Positions 16,910 through 27,012 of a stretch of DNA of 50,960 nucleotides are shown one piece after another. This DNA comes from Bacillus sp. EB01 (GTDB taxonomy: Bacteria; Bacillota; Bacilli; Bacillales; Cytobacillaceae): positions 5,231,300 to 5,282,259 of the forward strand of contig NZ_HG964497.1 of NCBI RefSeq assembly GCF_000613125.1. The letters are read 5' to 3'. Positions within the stretch are counted from its first letter, which is position 1; every line of letters begins with the position of its first letter. The notes below the pieces were generated by a model. That model was not told where the DNA came from. It saw only the letters and a program-made list of their open reading frames with translations, and searched no databases. Both the position numbers and the translations under genes were made by a program.

Positions 16910-17875
16910 CTATTTCAAATAGAATGATGCCCCATCAATTACCTCAATTCCCGGTTCACTTTTCAAGTCATCCATAAGCTTAAATAAGGCCGCATCCTTT
17001 GCTTTTGCTTCAATCATGCAATCCAACTCTGGTACAGATCCCTTAATTCCGTGCAAAAATTCAAGGAACATAGCTGGATCAATATAGTCGGCATGTGCCC
17101 TGTATTCCTTCTCTGATTTTGGACTCGAAATATGCATTTTGACCGGCAGTTTAGACCACGACCAAGAGGCTACAACCCTTTCCCAATCCTGCTCCCACTC
17201 GCTTTCATCATGATGGGCAAGATGGTGGTGATAATCAAATACACAAGGAACCCCCAGCTTCTCGCATAGGTACAGGCTTTCTTTTAATGTAAAGGTTGTA
17301 TCATCGTTTTCGAGTATAGTCATCGCCTGAAGCTGCTGTGGAATATAGGCCCAATTATGAATGAACATTTCAAGTGCCTTTTCTTTATCCGCATAGCCCC
17401 CTCCTATATGAATAACACAGCGATGCTCGGATGGAATTTTCATTTCCTTTAAAAAACGCCGGTGCATACTGAGTGTCTGGATGGATGTTCTTAATATTTC
17501 TTGCTTATCAGTATTCAGGACAACAAAATGATCGGGATGGAAATCGACCCTGATCGGATATTCCTTAAGAAAGTTCGCTATATTACCAAACCCTTCCCTT
17601 AGCGGACTTACGTAGTCCCAATCGTCAAGCTCTTCATGATTGGCCAGCGGCACCAACCTTGAACTTAAACGAAAAAACAGGATATCATTCGCCCGGTTGT
17701 GTCTGAGCAGCCTTAAACAGTTCTCAAGGTTTGACTGTGCAATCCGCTCGAGTTTCCTGACGGCAGCATCACGGTCCTTCAATCGCTGGAATTGGGCAAA
17801 AGTCATGGTTTGTGAGGGTGAACAGTTTGAGAGAGTTGTGCTCATCGCTACATATCCTAGTCTTACAATCGTCAT
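16910..17875 (-). CDS. uvsE: UV damage endonuclease
   Basis: UvsE (UVDE) nicks DNA 5' to UV photoproducts and other lesions without needing UvrABC. The 321-residue TIM-barrel product matches the B. subtilis UvsE/YwjD length and order: MTIVRLGYVAMS at the start, DILFFRLSSRLVPLAN near 65, RVDFHPDHFVVL near 110, CVIHIGGGYADKE near 153, ENDDTTF near 190 and FDYHHHLAHHD near 214, which carry the metal-binding His, Glu and Asp residues. Its position next to cshA differs from B. subtilis, where it lies in a sporulation locus. A GGAG ribosome binding site precedes the ATG. Confidence 0.96.
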   Translation of the reverse strand: MTIVRLGYVAMSTTLSNCSPSQTMTFAQFQRLKDRDAAVRKLERIAQSNLENCLRLLRHNRANDILFFRLSSRLVPLANHEELDDWDYVSPLREGFGNIANFLKEYPIRVDFHPDHFVVLNTDKQEILRTSIQTLSMHRRFLKEMKIPSEHRCVIHIGGGYADKEKALEMFIHNWAYIPQQLQAMTILENDDTTFTLKESLYLCEKLGVPCVFDYHHHLAHHDESEWEQDWERVVASWSWSKLPVKMHISSPKSEKEYRAHADYIDPAMFLEFLHGIKGSVPELDCMIEAKAKDAALFKLMDDLKSEPGIEVIDGASFYLK

Positions 17876-17937
17876 AGGCCGGCTCCTTCCGAAATGGTCT
17901 TTCCTTTAGTATTCCATTCCAGAAGGCAAAACATTAA

Positions 17938-17975
17938 ATAATAAAGAGGGTACCCTAAATTAAGGGCACCCTCTT
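17938..17975 (-). terminator. Terminator of cshA
   Basis: Minus strand AGAGGGTGCCCT, loop TAATTT, AGGGTACCCTCT, then TTATTATTT. Confidence 0.9.
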
Positions 17976-17987
17976 GTTTATCCTGCT

Positions 17988-19490
17988 TTATTCAGGCCTT
18001 GTATTATTGTTATAGCTGCGAGGCTTTGAACCTGTCCGCTTTTCATACGGGCGCTTGTCACCACTGCGAGGACCATATGAGCCTTTCTTCCGGCGATCAT
18101 AACCGCCCTTGGCATCGCCAGTCCTTCTCCTATCATACGGCTTTCGGTCCCGATCGCGGTCCCTCCGCTGTGGAAGCGGTGATTCATCCGTAAGCTTAAC
18201 CGGGGTTGTGTCAGGTTCTTTCGTTAACATTTTCAAAACAGCCGCAACTACGGTTGAAGCATCGTGGCCTTCGAGAAGTTCAGCAGCTGCCCGGGAATAA
18301 AACTGGAGATTATTATCTTCAATTGTTTGGGTAATCCGCTCAATCACAGCCTTTTGCTGGCCTTCGAGTGCCTCATCAAGAGTTGGCGGCGTCATCCGCT
18401 CCATCTTCCGCTTGGTAGTGCGTTCCACGACAGAAAGATAAGACTTTTCACGAGGTGTTACGAATGTAAGGGCCATACCAGCTTTCCCTGCACGGCCTGT
18501 CCGGCCGATACGGTGAACATAGGATTCAGGATCTTGCGGAATATCAAAATTATAAACATGAGTTACACCTGAAATATCCAAGCCACGCGCAGCAACATCT
18601 GTTGCAACCAGGACTTCAATTGTCCCCTCTTTGAACTTGCGCAAAACGGACATACGCTTAGCCTGAGTAAGATCTCCGTGAATTCCCTCTGCAGCATAGC
18701 CCCGTAAGTTTAGAGCTTCAGAAAGCTCGTCAACACGACGCTTGGTACGGCCGAAAATAATAGCCAATTCAGGTGATTGAATGTCAAGGAGTCTTGTTAG
18801 AACATCGAACTTATTTTTTTCCTGAACTTCAACATAATACTGTTCAATCAAAGGAACAGTCATTTCCTTTGTTTTTACGCGAATTACCTGAGGGTCACGC
18901 ATGAATTTCTCTGCCATCCTCTGGATTGGAGCTGGCATGGTTGCCGAGAACAGCAATGTTTGCCGTTCTGCTGGTATTTCAGCAAGAATCGCTTCAATAT
19001 CTTCAATGAAGCCCATATTCAGCATTTCATCCGCTTCATCCAAAATAGCAGTATGAACCTGATCAAGGCGGAGGGTTTTCCTGTTGATGTGGTCAATTAA
19101 ACGACCTGGAGTCCCTACAACAATATGAGGGCCCTTCTTTAGGGAACGGATTTGACGGCTAATATCCTGGCCACCGTAAATAGGCAACACTTGGACACGC
19201 TTGCCGGCACCGATTTTATACAACTCTTCTGAAACCTGGATAGCCAGTTCGCGGGTCGGTGCGATGATAATCCCCTGGACAGCATGGTTGGAAATGTCGA
19301 CCTTTTCAACAAGCGGAATTCCGAATGCGGCGGTCTTCCCTGTACCTGTTTGTGCCTGTCCAATCAAATCCTTATTTTCCATGCTCAACGGAATGGTTTC
19401 AGCCTGAATTGGCGTTGCTTCTTCGAAACCCATCTTCAAAACGGCTTTAAGAGTCTGCGGGCTCAAGCCTAGTTCTTCAAACTTGGTCAA
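17988..19490 (-). CDS. cshA: DEAD-box RNA helicase CshA
   Basis: A 500-residue ATP-dependent RNA helicase, in Bacillus part of the RNA degradosome and important in the cold. All motifs are present in order: Q motif (ATPIQ), [12 protein letters not shown] near 45, [20 protein letters not shown] near 154, [14 protein letters not shown] near 305 and [10 protein letters not shown] near 330. After the RecA domains comes a basic low-complexity tail rich in Arg, Asp, Tyr and Gly (about 425-500), as in CshA. The ATG follows GGAGAATGA. A terminator and a leader of about 110 nt precede the gene. Confidence 0.97.
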   Translation of the reverse strand: MTKFEELGLSPQTLKAVLKMGFEEATPIQAETIPLSMENKDLIGQAQTGTGKTAAFGIPLVEKVDISNHAVQGIIIAPTRELAIQVSEELYKIGAGKRVQVLPIYGGQDISRQIRSLKKGPHIVVGTPGRLIDHINRKTLRLDQVHTAILDEADEMLNMGFIEDIEAILAEIPAERQTLLFSATMPAPIQRMAEKFMRDPQVIRVKTKEMTVPLIEQYYVEVQEKNKFDVLTRLLDIQSPELAIIFGRTKRRVDELSEALNLRGYAAEGIHGDLTQAKRMSVLRKFKEGTIEVLVATDVAARGLDISGVTHVYNFDIPQDPESYVHRIGRTGRAGKAGMALTFVTPREKSYLSVVERTTKRKMERMTPPTLDEALEGQQKAVIERITQTIEDNNLQFYSRAAAELLEGHDASTVVAAVLKMLTKEPDTTPVKLTDESPLPQRRDRDRDRKPYDRRRTGDAKGGYDRRKKGSYGPRSGDKRPYEKRTGSKPRSYNNNTRPE

Positions 19491-19594
19491 TGTTATTCAT
19501 TCTCCTTCTTGTAAAGCTCTATAGTTTACGTGCAGAAAAACGTCCTGAATTCACATAAGAGGTTAGTCCTTAACCTTCACTTTTCTATTTTAGC

Positions 19595-19626
19595 AAAAAA
19601 AGACATTCTCCTTGTAGGAGTATGCC
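19595..19626 (-). terminator. Terminator between the esterase gene and cshA
   Basis: Minus strand GGCATACTCCT, loop ACA, AGGAGAATGTC (one mismatch), then seven T. It probably ends the esterase transcript; because it is in the cshA leader it could also act as an attenuator. Confidence 0.75.
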
Positions 19627-19701
19627 CTGTAATGACGAACTTTTAGACACGTTGGGTGTAATCATACCACTTTTGCAAAACTAATGCAATTAAGCTTCCC
19701 T

Positions 19702-20415
19702 TCAGGTGGATAGGGACATCTCCGGCATTTCCTGCAAAAAGGCTTCTACCTCGGAAAAAAGGGCATCTTTTTCCTGGCAATGACATATATGATGTGCTGA
19801 TCCTTTTATATAGGTTAATTTCTTCTGTTTAGCAGGTATCGTTTTGTACAAGTATTCCGCACTTTTAGGTGGAACAAGTCCGTCCATTTCTCCCTGGGCT
19901 ATAAGAGTCGGCACCGAGATTAATTCAAGCTGTGGGCGCACATAGCTGACCAATCTTCGAAACTGCAAAGCAGCGGTTAGTGGTGTCTGAACTATTTTTT
20001 GTTTATAACGCAAAAATAATTCATTTTCGGCCAGATTTCCGTGAACCAAGTCCCGTGCGATATCTTTTATCTCAAGTGCCAATTGCCTTGGGTTTAAATA
20101 ATAGGCCGCAGCACTTAGCAGGACAAGCTTGTCGACTTTATGGTTTGCAGCAATATAACTCGCAATCATCCCGCCCATTGAAAAGCCAATTACATATATA
20201 GTATCGCACCTCTGGGCAAGAACAGAATACTCCTCCTCGGCATGTTCAATCCATTCGCGGAAAGCAACCCCTCTTAATGCAAGCATCTCTCCATGGCCAG
20301 GTAAAGTAGGAATTCGGAACTCCCACTCTGGATGTACCTTCATTAAATGTTCAGCCAGCGGCTCTACTTCATAAGGCGCTCCAGTAAAACCATGAATGCA
20401 TAAGCAGCCTATCAT
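19702..20415 (-). CDS. Carboxylesterase / monoacylglycerol lipase-like alpha/beta hydrolase
   Basis: 237 residues of the alpha/beta hydrolase fold, close to Bacillus Est30/YvaK-type carboxylesterases. The oxyanion loop LCIHGFTGAP is at the start, the nucleophile Ser in GFSMGG near residue 80, the acid in AQGEMDGLVP near 178 and the catalytic His in GSAHHICHC near 207. No signal peptide, so cytosolic. The natural substrate is not known. The ATG has AAGGAGGTG upstream. It lies between murF and cshA. Confidence 0.85.
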   Translation of the reverse strand: MIGCLCIHGFTGAPYEVEPLAEHLMKVHPEWEFRIPTLPGHGEMLALRGVAFREWIEHAEEEYSVLAQRCDTIYVIGFSMGGMIASYIAANHKVDKLVLLSAAAYYLNPRQLALEIKDIARDLVHGNLAENELFLRYKQKIVQTPLTAALQFRRLVSYVRPQLELISVPTLIAQGEMDGLVPPKSAEYLYKTIPAKQKKLTYIKGSAHHICHCQEKDALFSEVEAFLQEMPEMSLST

Positions 20416-20546
20416 GTATGTCTCACCTCCTTGATAAATCCTATTATAAACCGTAAAAGGGAACCAACTCAGGGACGGTTTGATTCTAAAGATGCCCTGT
20501 GTTTTTGCATTGTTCTTCGATTGTTTTTAACAAAGGTTGTATTGGA

Positions 20547-21923
20547 TTAGTTTTTCTGCAAGGACGTAACAACTTCCTCTAATTTCATTCCCCTAGATGC
20601 CTTTACTAAAACAAGGGTCTCACCATTAGTATGTTTTTTTAATTCTTGAGTTAAGTGCTGCTTGCTGGTGAATGAAAATACCCTTTCTCCACCAAAAATC
20701 TTGCTGGCACCGTCTGCGATCTTGGCTCCCAGCTCGCCATAGGTAAATACAAAGCTGATTTTTTCCGGATCGATTGTTTCGCCAATTTTAAAATGAAATT
20801 CCTCTTCCATTGGCCCTAGCTCAAGCATGTCGCCGAGCACAAGGACCTTTCTGGCATAGCCCGGCAGATTTGCAACTAATTCAATTGCAGCTGTCATCGA
20901 AGTAGGGCTTGCATTATAGGCATCATTAATAATTTTTTCTCCATTGGCTCCTTCTGTCATTTCCATGCGCATCTGGGTAAGTCTTGTTTCTTTTAGCCCT
21001 TTAGCGATTTCTTCAAAGGAAACGGAAAAATGGCGGGCTATCAGGATAGCGCCCAGCGCATTGACAATATTGTAAATCCCTAGGACCGGCAAATGAAATG
21101 GCTGATCTGATAAGTTAATTTTAAAATTATTGCCACTTTGAGTCTGATTAATAGTAGTTGGATAAATCTTATTAGATTCACTTCTGCCAAAGGTCTGGAC
21201 ATTCAGCTCTTTTCTGCCTGCAACCCTATCCATCAAGAGGGGTTCATCCCCATTCAAAACAGCAAGTCCGCCTTCTTTCAGCCCCTCAAGAATTTCAAGC
21301 TTTGCTTCGGCAATCGCCTCTCTAGATCCCAGGTCAAGCAGATGGGCTTCCCCAATATTCGTAATAATGACAGCATCCGGCTCAGCCAGCTTTGTCAGCA
21401 GGGAAATTTCCCCTCGGGCGCTCATGCCCATCTCTAAAACAGCAATTTCTGTATTTTTATCCAACTGCAGAACTGTTAGCGGAAGTCCAATATGATTATT
21501 AAAATTACCTTCCGTTTTTTGCACCTTGTATTTTTGCGAAAGCAGGCTGGTAACCATATCTTTCGTAGTTGTTTTTCCATTGCTGCCTGTTATGCCTACC
21601 ACTTTAACATCCAACTGTTTAAGATAGGCTCTTGCAAGCTCCTGGAGTGCAGCCAGGCAATCCTCGACCACCAAAAGAGGCAGCCCCTCTGGAGGATTCG
21701 GAACATCTTTTTGCCATAGAGCTGCAGCGGCACCTTGTTTAATAGCTGATGCAACATAGCGATGGCCGTCCACCTTTTCTCCCTTAAACGGAACAAACAA
21801 ATTTCCGTTAGCGGCTTTACGCGAATCAATCGCAACACCAGTAATGACCGTTTCGTTAAAAAGAGACGTATCATTGGAAACTGGAATCATATCCGCAATT
21901 TCCTTAATCGTTTTAGAAATCAT
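20547..21923 (-). CDS. murF: UDP-N-acetylmuramoyl-tripeptide--D-alanyl-D-alanine ligase
   Basis: MurF adds the D-Ala-D-Ala dipeptide made by Ddl, completing the UDP-MurNAc pentapeptide. The 458-residue product has the N-terminal substrate domain (GVAIDSRK near 28), the ATP loop GITGSNGKTTTKD near 110, the EMGMSARGEI segment, and the C-terminal domain with INDAYNASPTSM near 330. GGGAGG lies directly upstream of the ATG. It follows ddl by 61 bp, but a terminator sits between them, so murF may depend partly on readthrough or its own promoter. Confidence 0.98.
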   Translation of the reverse strand: MISKTIKEIADMIPVSNDTSLFNETVITGVAIDSRKAANGNLFVPFKGEKVDGHRYVASAIKQGAAAALWQKDVPNPPEGLPLLVVEDCLAALQELARAYLKQLDVKVVGITGSNGKTTTKDMVTSLLSQKYKVQKTEGNFNNHIGLPLTVLQLDKNTEIAVLEMGMSARGEISLLTKLAEPDAVIITNIGEAHLLDLGSREAIAEAKLEILEGLKEGGLAVLNGDEPLLMDRVAGRKELNVQTFGRSESNKIYPTTINQTQSGNNFKINLSDQPFHLPVLGIYNIVNALGAILIARHFSVSFEEIAKGLKETRLTQMRMEMTEGANGEKIINDAYNASPTSMTAAIELVANLPGYARKVLVLGDMLELGPMEEEFHFKIGETIDPEKISFVFTYGELGAKIADGASKIFGGERVFSFTSKQHLTQELKKHTNGETLVLVKASRGMKLEEVVTSLQKN

Positions 21924-21941
21924 TTACGTACCTCCCATTGG

Positions 21942-21967
21942 AAAAAGGACACCGCCTAGGCGTGTCC
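21942..21967 (-). terminator. Terminator between ddl and murF
   Basis: Minus strand GGACACGCC, TA, GGCGGTGTCC, then TTTTT. It falls inside the ddl-murF gap only about 20 nt from the murF start. Confidence 0.85.
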
Positions 21968-21984
21968 CTTTCACTATATACATG

Positions 21985-23052
21985 CTAAAAAGTGTATTTA
22001 ATCGTCTGCTTCTCGGCATGCCTTTCCAGCGCCAGATTCACAAGTTTTTCAATAAGCTCAGGGTATTCAATTCCTGTATGCTTCCATAGAAGAGGGAACA
22101 TACTAAATGGCGTGAACCCCGGCATTGTATTTACCTCATTAATTAGGACTGTGCCATTCTCTGTCAGGAAGAAATCCGCCCGTACAAGCCCTGAGCAATC
22201 AAGCGCCTTGAATGCTTTGACAGCCATATCCTTCATCCTGCTGTATTTGTCATTGCCTAGTTCAGCAGGGATAATCAATGCTGTATTGCCGTCTTCATAC
22301 TTGGCTTTGTAATCATAAAAGTCCTTTTTAGGTACAATTTCACCCGCAACCGAAACCTCCGGATTATCATTCCCAAGGACAGCTACTTCAATTTCCCTTG
22401 CTGTAACACCGACTTCAACAATTATCTTGCGATCGAATATGAACGCCTCTGCAAAGGCATTATCGAGTTCCTCACGGTTTCTGCATTTGCTAATACCGAC
22501 ACTGGAACCGAGATTAGCCGGCTTTACAAAACATGGGTACCCCAGCTTTTCCTCTACCTTTTCATATGCTGCTTCTCTACCGGTTTCCCATTCACTGCGG
22601 ATGAATGAAGTATAATCAACCTGGCCAAGACCTGCCTCTGCAAATATATTCTTCATGATGACTTTATCCATACCCGCAGCCGACGCAAGCACCCCATTTC
22701 CGACATACGGAAGATTAAGCAGCTCAAGCAGCCCTTGAACCGTGCCATCTTCCCCATTCGGGCCATGCAATAGAGGGAAAATGACATCGAGGTTATTTCC
22801 ATCTGCTCCCTTAAAAATTGATGGGTCAAACTGGCTTGCTTCCTCTAGAGGTTTAAATTCAAGCTCTTCGATTGATCCAACCGGACCCAGCAATTGCTCA
22901 CCCTTTACCCAATTCCCATCTACGGTTATGTAGATAGGGTAAATGTCGAATTTCTCAACATCAAGTGCTTTGATGACAGCCAGTGCGGTTTGCATTGACA
23001 CTTTATGTTCTGCGGATTTTCCGCCGTATAACAAACCAAGTTTGGTCTTCAT
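21985..23052 (-). CDS. ddl: D-alanine--D-alanine ligase
   Basis: An ATP-grasp enzyme of 355 residues joining two D-Ala. Seen are [13 protein letters not shown] at the N terminus, [16 protein letters not shown] near 93, the [17 protein letters not shown] loop near 178, and the Mg-binding [18 protein letters not shown] near 310. The Tyr/Phe position in the active loop (FYDYKAKY) indicates an ordinary D-Ala ligase rather than a D-Ala-D-Lac type. It feeds murF immediately downstream. The ATG has GGAGGTAAC upstream. Confidence 0.98.
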   Translation of the reverse strand: MKTKLGLLYGGKSAEHKVSMQTALAVIKALDVEKFDIYPIYITVDGNWVKGEQLLGPVGSIEELEFKPLEEASQFDPSIFKGADGNNLDVIFPLLHGPNGEDGTVQGLLELLNLPYVGNGVLASAAGMDKVIMKNIFAEAGLGQVDYTSFIRSEWETGREAAYEKVEEKLGYPCFVKPANLGSSVGISKCRNREELDNAFAEAFIFDRKIIVEVGVTAREIEVAVLGNDNPEVSVAGEIVPKKDFYDYKAKYEDGNTALIIPAELGNDKYSRMKDMAVKAFKALDCSGLVRADFFLTENGTVLINEVNTMPGFTPFSMFPLLWKHTGIEYPELIEKLVNLALERHAEKQTIKYTF

Positions 23053-23276
23053 TTTGTTACCTCCAATTTATTTTCATACTCATTTTACATAAGTAAGAGC
23101 AGGATAGAAATAATTAACCTCATATTAGTTTATTAAGAAGGTTCATAGGCGGAACCACTAATTACAGAAATCCCCACCCCTAAAATACCCTCGGTAAAAG
23201 TTTCCAGTCTCTTATTTCCAGCCATGCACTATGTAGGAACCCGCAGTAACTTTTTATTACCCTGAAAAGCTCGCGG

Positions 23277-24053
23277 TCAAATAACAAACAGTTTCCAGTC
23301 TTTTAGTTTCTTATCAAACACCAACTTGGCATGGCACTGTTTTCGGACTGTTCTTGTGTAAGCCTCGTACATATCATCCATATTCGCAAAATCCCCAACC
23401 ATCCAGATAGGGATTTCAATTCTCCCTTTTTGGGAATCTGCATCCTTAACAGATATACAAATTCCTTCCTTCATAAATGGTACTAGTGATAAGAGGAGAT
23501 CCTTGTTTAAACTGGGATAAAGCCGTTTCTTTTTTATACCGAAAAGTGTTTTTTCAAATTTCAAATCACCCATTTTCAATGGGATGACATAGCTGAGCAT
23601 CGAAAAGAAGTCCATCATGCTACGATAATATGTTTTATTAGACCAGCCATCGTCGTGGGACAAATATACAAACCTGTTCCCCAGCTGATTATAAAATGGC
23701 AGTTTTAGATGCTGCATTGCGTGGCCTAGATATAACAATTCAGCTATCTCCTGGCCACTCAATTCGTTTAGGACCGCTTCCTCGGCAAAATCAATCCAGC
23801 AGAAATCCCCATACCCATTCACATCTTCTTTTGATAACTTTCCGATTTTTTCCTTCATGACATATTCAAACCGTGTATGGCGATTAAATTCTCCATCCTC
23901 AAATTGATGTTTCAATAAGAGAAGATGATTTGGAAAGCCTGAAAAAGCGGCCATGAATTCCCGGAATTCAATGCCACAGGACAATACATATTGGGAAGCC
24001 TGGTTTAAATGAACATAAATTAGGTCACGCACGTCCTGATTTTGCTTTTTCAT
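23277..24053 (-). CDS. Conserved-looking protein of unknown function (258 residues)
   Basis: I do not recognise this protein. It is a full-length 258-residue frame with a clear GGAGGG ribosome binding site 6 nt before the ATG and normal codon use for the region. It is soluble by appearance, with no signal peptide or membrane helix. Visible traits are aromatic-rich segments (YGDFCWIDFAEEA, SHDDGWSNKTYYRSMMDFFSML), a basic KKKRLYPSLNKD stretch near residue 175, and a charged C terminus ending FDKKLKDWKLFVI. No cofactor or nucleotide motif is evident. It stands alone between ddl and mgtE with no operon partner. Confidence 0.75.
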   Translation of the reverse strand: MKKQNQDVRDLIYVHLNQASQYVLSCGIEFREFMAAFSGFPNHLLLLKHQFEDGEFNRHTRFEYVMKEKIGKLSKEDVNGYGDFCWIDFAEEAVLNELSGQEIAELLYLGHAMQHLKLPFYNQLGNRFVYLSHDDGWSNKTYYRSMMDFFSMLSYVIPLKMGDLKFEKTLFGIKKKRLYPSLNKDLLLSLVPFMKEGICISVKDADSQKGRIEIPIWMVGDFANMDDMYEAYTRTVRKQCHAKLVFDKKLKDWKLFVI

Positions 24054-24437
24054 GGCAAACCCTCCATTCTTTCTTCATTAAAGTTCCCTTCCCATCATAA
24101 CAAAAACCAGAAAAAAATTCGCTTTTCTATTCTTTTTTCTGCTTGTTTGCCTTTCTTGTTTTGTGGAATAATTTTATAAACTATATAAGTGGAAAGCTAA
24201 TCAGCACAAATCTACAGTGTTCGTTATACCCTAATCAACAAATTCCGTTTTCAGACTTATCTTTCATGTCTCTAACCTTCACATATACAGCGCAGACTGC
24301 TATATATGCGAACACCTTACAATTAAAGAATTGCATAAAAGTACCATACACAAAAAAGTTATCCTCTCTTATTTCAAATTGACGGTTATTCTCATATAAT
24401 GAACATGGCAACCTCTGCCGGAAAGGAGTGTGGGCAT
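24054..24437. other. AT-rich gap before mgtE, nothing identified
   Basis: The 384 bp between the unknown gene and mgtE are AT-rich. A TATAAT lies at 24394-24399 with only a poor -35 at a proper distance. I find no M-box riboswitch, repeat or small gene. Confidence 0.5.
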
Positions 24438-25796
24438 ATGATTCAAAACATGTCGAAAGACCAGATTACCCTTCTGGTTATTAAGGCCATCAAAGAAAAC
24501 AAAAGAAAAGAATTCGAGACAATTCTCGATGAGCTCCAGCCGTATGATGTGGCCAGGCTTTTTGAAGACTTTCCTGAAAAGCACAAGACCCGCTTCCTCC
24601 TATATCTGAATCCACACCTTCTTGCTGATTTGCTTGAAGAGCTTGATACTGAAGAACAGCATGATGTCCTTAACAGATTGGGGATTGAAAAAACAGGGAA
24701 AGTCCTTGATTTGATGGATAATGATGACCTTGCCTCACTTCTTGAAGAGCTGTCTCCTGAAAGAATTTCCGCCCTTCTCTCAGGGATGAAAAAAGAAGAG
24801 TCAAAAATCGTTCAGGACATCATGAATTATCCTCCAGAAACCGCTGGCCGTCTTATGACCAACCGATTTGTCTGGATCCGAAATTATTATACTGTCCGAG
24901 AAGCGGTCGGAAAATTGAAATCCTTCGCCGACTTTGCCGAAACCATTAATTATTTATATGTAATTGATGAACAGAGGCGACTAGTCGGAGTTGTTTCATA
25001 CCGAGACCTGTTGATTGCCGATTCTAATGAAATTATAAATAACATTATGTTCGAACGCGTCATTTCTGTTTCCGCCGAAACAGACCAGGAGGAAGTAGCA
25101 CGGATGATTGAACGGTATGACTTTATGGCAATTCCGGTTGTAAATGCTGAAAAAGTCCTCGTTGGGATTGTTACGGTCGACGATATCATTGACGTTGTCA
25201 TTCAGGAAGCAAACGAGGATATTGAAAAGTTGTCTGCTTCTGGGAAATCAATTGACTTTGATACAAAGGCTTTTATAGCTGCTTACCGAAGGCTCCCCTG
25301 GCTAATCCTCCTTTTGTTTATTGGGCTTGTATCCGGGCGAATTATCAGCTCGTATTCTGACACACTTCAGCAAGTTGTTGCCCTCGCCTTTTTCATGCCG
25401 ATGATCTCCGGGATGACAGGGAATACCGGGACCCAATCGCTTGCAGTTGTAGTCCGTGGGTTAAGTACTAATGAAATTGACAAGAAGGTAATTTCAAAAT
25501 TAATCGTCCGCGAATTAGGCGTTGGGCTTATTATCGGGCTAATCTGTTCGATTTTAATAGCGGTTATTGCATTCATTTGGCAGGATAACTATGTACTTGG
25601 TATTGTAGTGGGCAGCTCTCTATTTTTAACTCTAATTATCGGAACACTTGCAGGAACAATTATTCCGATCATACTGTATCATATAAATATTGACCCGGCG
25701 GTAGCTTCCGGGCCATTGATTACGACCTTGAATGATATTTTCTCGCTTATCACATATTTTGGGATTGCTACTCTATTTCTTCATCAACTTACATGA
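24438..25796 (+). CDS. mgtE: Magnesium transporter MgtE
   Basis: A gated Mg2+ channel of 452 residues. The N domain (about 1-125) has the repeated acidic helices LADLLEEL and LASLLEEL, followed by a CBS pair (about 130-255) and a C-terminal pore domain with five helices (about 280-450) carrying PMISGMTGNTGTQSLAVVVRG, the family signature. The ATG at 24438 follows AAAGGAG; a start at 24399 would add 13 residues without support. The 384 bp upstream are AT-rich and I find no ykoK/M-box riboswitch in them. Confidence 0.96.
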   Translation: MIQNMSKDQITLLVIKAIKENKRKEFETILDELQPYDVARLFEDFPEKHKTRFLLYLNPHLLADLLEELDTEEQHDVLNRLGIEKTGKVLDLMDNDDLASLLEELSPERISALLSGMKKEESKIVQDIMNYPPETAGRLMTNRFVWIRNYYTVREAVGKLKSFADFAETINYLYVIDEQRRLVGVVSYRDLLIADSNEIINNIMFERVISVSAETDQEEVARMIERYDFMAIPVVNAEKVLVGIVTVDDIIDVVIQEANEDIEKLSASGKSIDFDTKAFIAAYRRLPWLILLLFIGLVSGRIISSYSDTLQQVVALAFFMPMISGMTGNTGTQSLAVVVRGLSTNEIDKKVISKLIVRELGVGLIIGLICSILIAVIAFIWQDNYVLGIVVGSSLFLTLIIGTLAGTIIPIILYHINIDPAVASGPLITTLNDIFSLITYFGIATLFLHQLT

Positions 25797-25806
25797 ATGG
25801 ATAATC

Positions 25807-25843
25807 GGAGACCTTCGAAAATCGAAGGCCTCCTTTTATTTTC
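25807..25843 (+). terminator. Terminator of mgtE
   Basis: GGAGACCTTCGA, AAA, TCGAAGGCCTCC, then TTTTATTTTC. Confidence 0.9.
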
Positions 25844-25925
25844 ACACATACTAATTTGTTCATTCTTGCTAAATCCCAGTCTCATAAACGGGATAAAGTA
25901 ATCTTAAAAGGCACATATCATTTGC

Positions 25926-26837
25926 CTAATACATTACACTATCGTCCTTGGGAATAAGTGCAAGAATATGATGCTTTAGCACCCTCACCATAGCAGGCGT
26001 TTTTAGATATACCTCCCCGTCGGCGTCCGCCTCCATCACTTGATCTGTTGAGATTTTTATTTCACTCCCCATACAATGGATGACCTCGCCTGAAGCATCG
26101 TCGTCTCCTGCCGTAACGTCCGACGTTAAAATTTCTTTTATTAACCCCAAATTGGTATTTTTAATAATAAACACATTGGCCTGGCCATCATTAGCATGGA
26201 TATTGGAGAATGGAAGCTGATTGGTTCCAATAAATCTTCCATTCGCAACCAAAATCATGACAGCCTCGCCTTCCAGGATTTCACCGTCGCAATCAATTTG
26301 ATAGCAAAACGTCTCCATTTGCCTCATTGTCCGTAAAGCACTGAGATAATAACTGACTTTGCCAAACCACTGTTTTTCTGATTCCTTTATATTATTGGAA
26401 GCCTCGGTGACCAGGCCCGTCCCCCAAAAGTTCAAGGCATAGCGGCCATTGATTTCCATTACATCAATAGGAACCTCTATGCCTGTAATAATCATTTCAG
26501 CGGCTTGTCGAATAGTTTGAGGCATATTGAGTGTCCTGCTGAAATCATTACAGGTCCCTCCGGGCAAAATAGCAAGTATTGGCCTTTTTTCCAAACGAGC
26601 CAGGCCATTTATGGAATCATGGACTGTACCATCCCCTCCAAGGACAATGACTAGTTCAGCAGTTTCCCCGTACTCCATGCAGAACCGCTCTGCATGACCG
26701 GGCTCTGACGTCTTTAACAAAATCAATTCATTGATTTCCCTGCTTAATACCGGAATACATTCTCCAAGGCTTTTCTCGATATCTTTCTGTCCAGCATTTC
26801 CGTTGTATATTAAAAGACCTCGATTGTACATGGCCAT
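25926..26837 (-). CDS. Diacylglycerol kinase-family lipid kinase (YegS/BmrU type)
   Basis: A 303-residue kinase of the DagK catalytic family. The nucleotide loop LGGDGTVHDSINGLA lies near residue 67 and ILPGGTCNDFSRTL near 92; the C-terminal beta-sandwich contains a short acidic EADADGEVYLKTP stretch. Members phosphorylate diacylglycerol or related lipids; sequence alone does not say which. In Bacillus it is nearer the BmrU/YtlR group than the essential DgkB. It is a single gene, with AAGGAGTG 9 nt before the ATG, between mgtE and the channel gene on the other strand. Confidence 0.88.
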   Translation of the reverse strand: MAMYNRGLLIYNGNAGQKDIEKSLGECIPVLSREINELILLKTSEPGHAERFCMEYGETAELVIVLGGDGTVHDSINGLARLEKRPILAILPGGTCNDFSRTLNMPQTIRQAAEMIITGIEVPIDVMEINGRYALNFWGTGLVTEASNNIKESEKQWFGKVSYYLSALRTMRQMETFCYQIDCDGEILEGEAVMILVANGRFIGTNQLPFSNIHANDGQANVFIIKNTNLGLIKEILTSDVTAGDDDASGEVIHCMGSEIKISTDQVMEADADGEVYLKTPAMVRVLKHHILALIPKDDSVMY

Positions 26838-26940
26838 GCCTGGTCACTCCTTCTTCCACTGCCATTCTAATTTACTTCTTCATACCCATTTCCCCACCAC
26901 TTCATAAACCTCACTGAAAAATTGTTAAACTTTCACACCC

Positions 26941-26965
26941 GTTTAAGAATGAAAAACCCGGGTAA
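26941..26965 (+). promoter_or_regulatory. SigB-type promoter of the channel gene at 27013
   Basis: GTTTAA (26941-26946), 13-nt spacer, GGGTAA (26960-26965). Both boxes and the spacing match the SigB consensus and resemble the promoter at 6897-6921. It lies about 48 nt upstream of the start codon and faces it. Confidence 0.85.
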
Positions 26966-27012
26966 AGCAGGAATAGCTTGGAATCAAGATATACTAGAAG
27001 GAGTGGTCTATA

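Noticed and set aside
24054-24437. M-box (ykoK) riboswitch before mgtE
   Set aside because: None of the conserved M-box stems or its intrinsic terminator can be found in this AT-rich leader.
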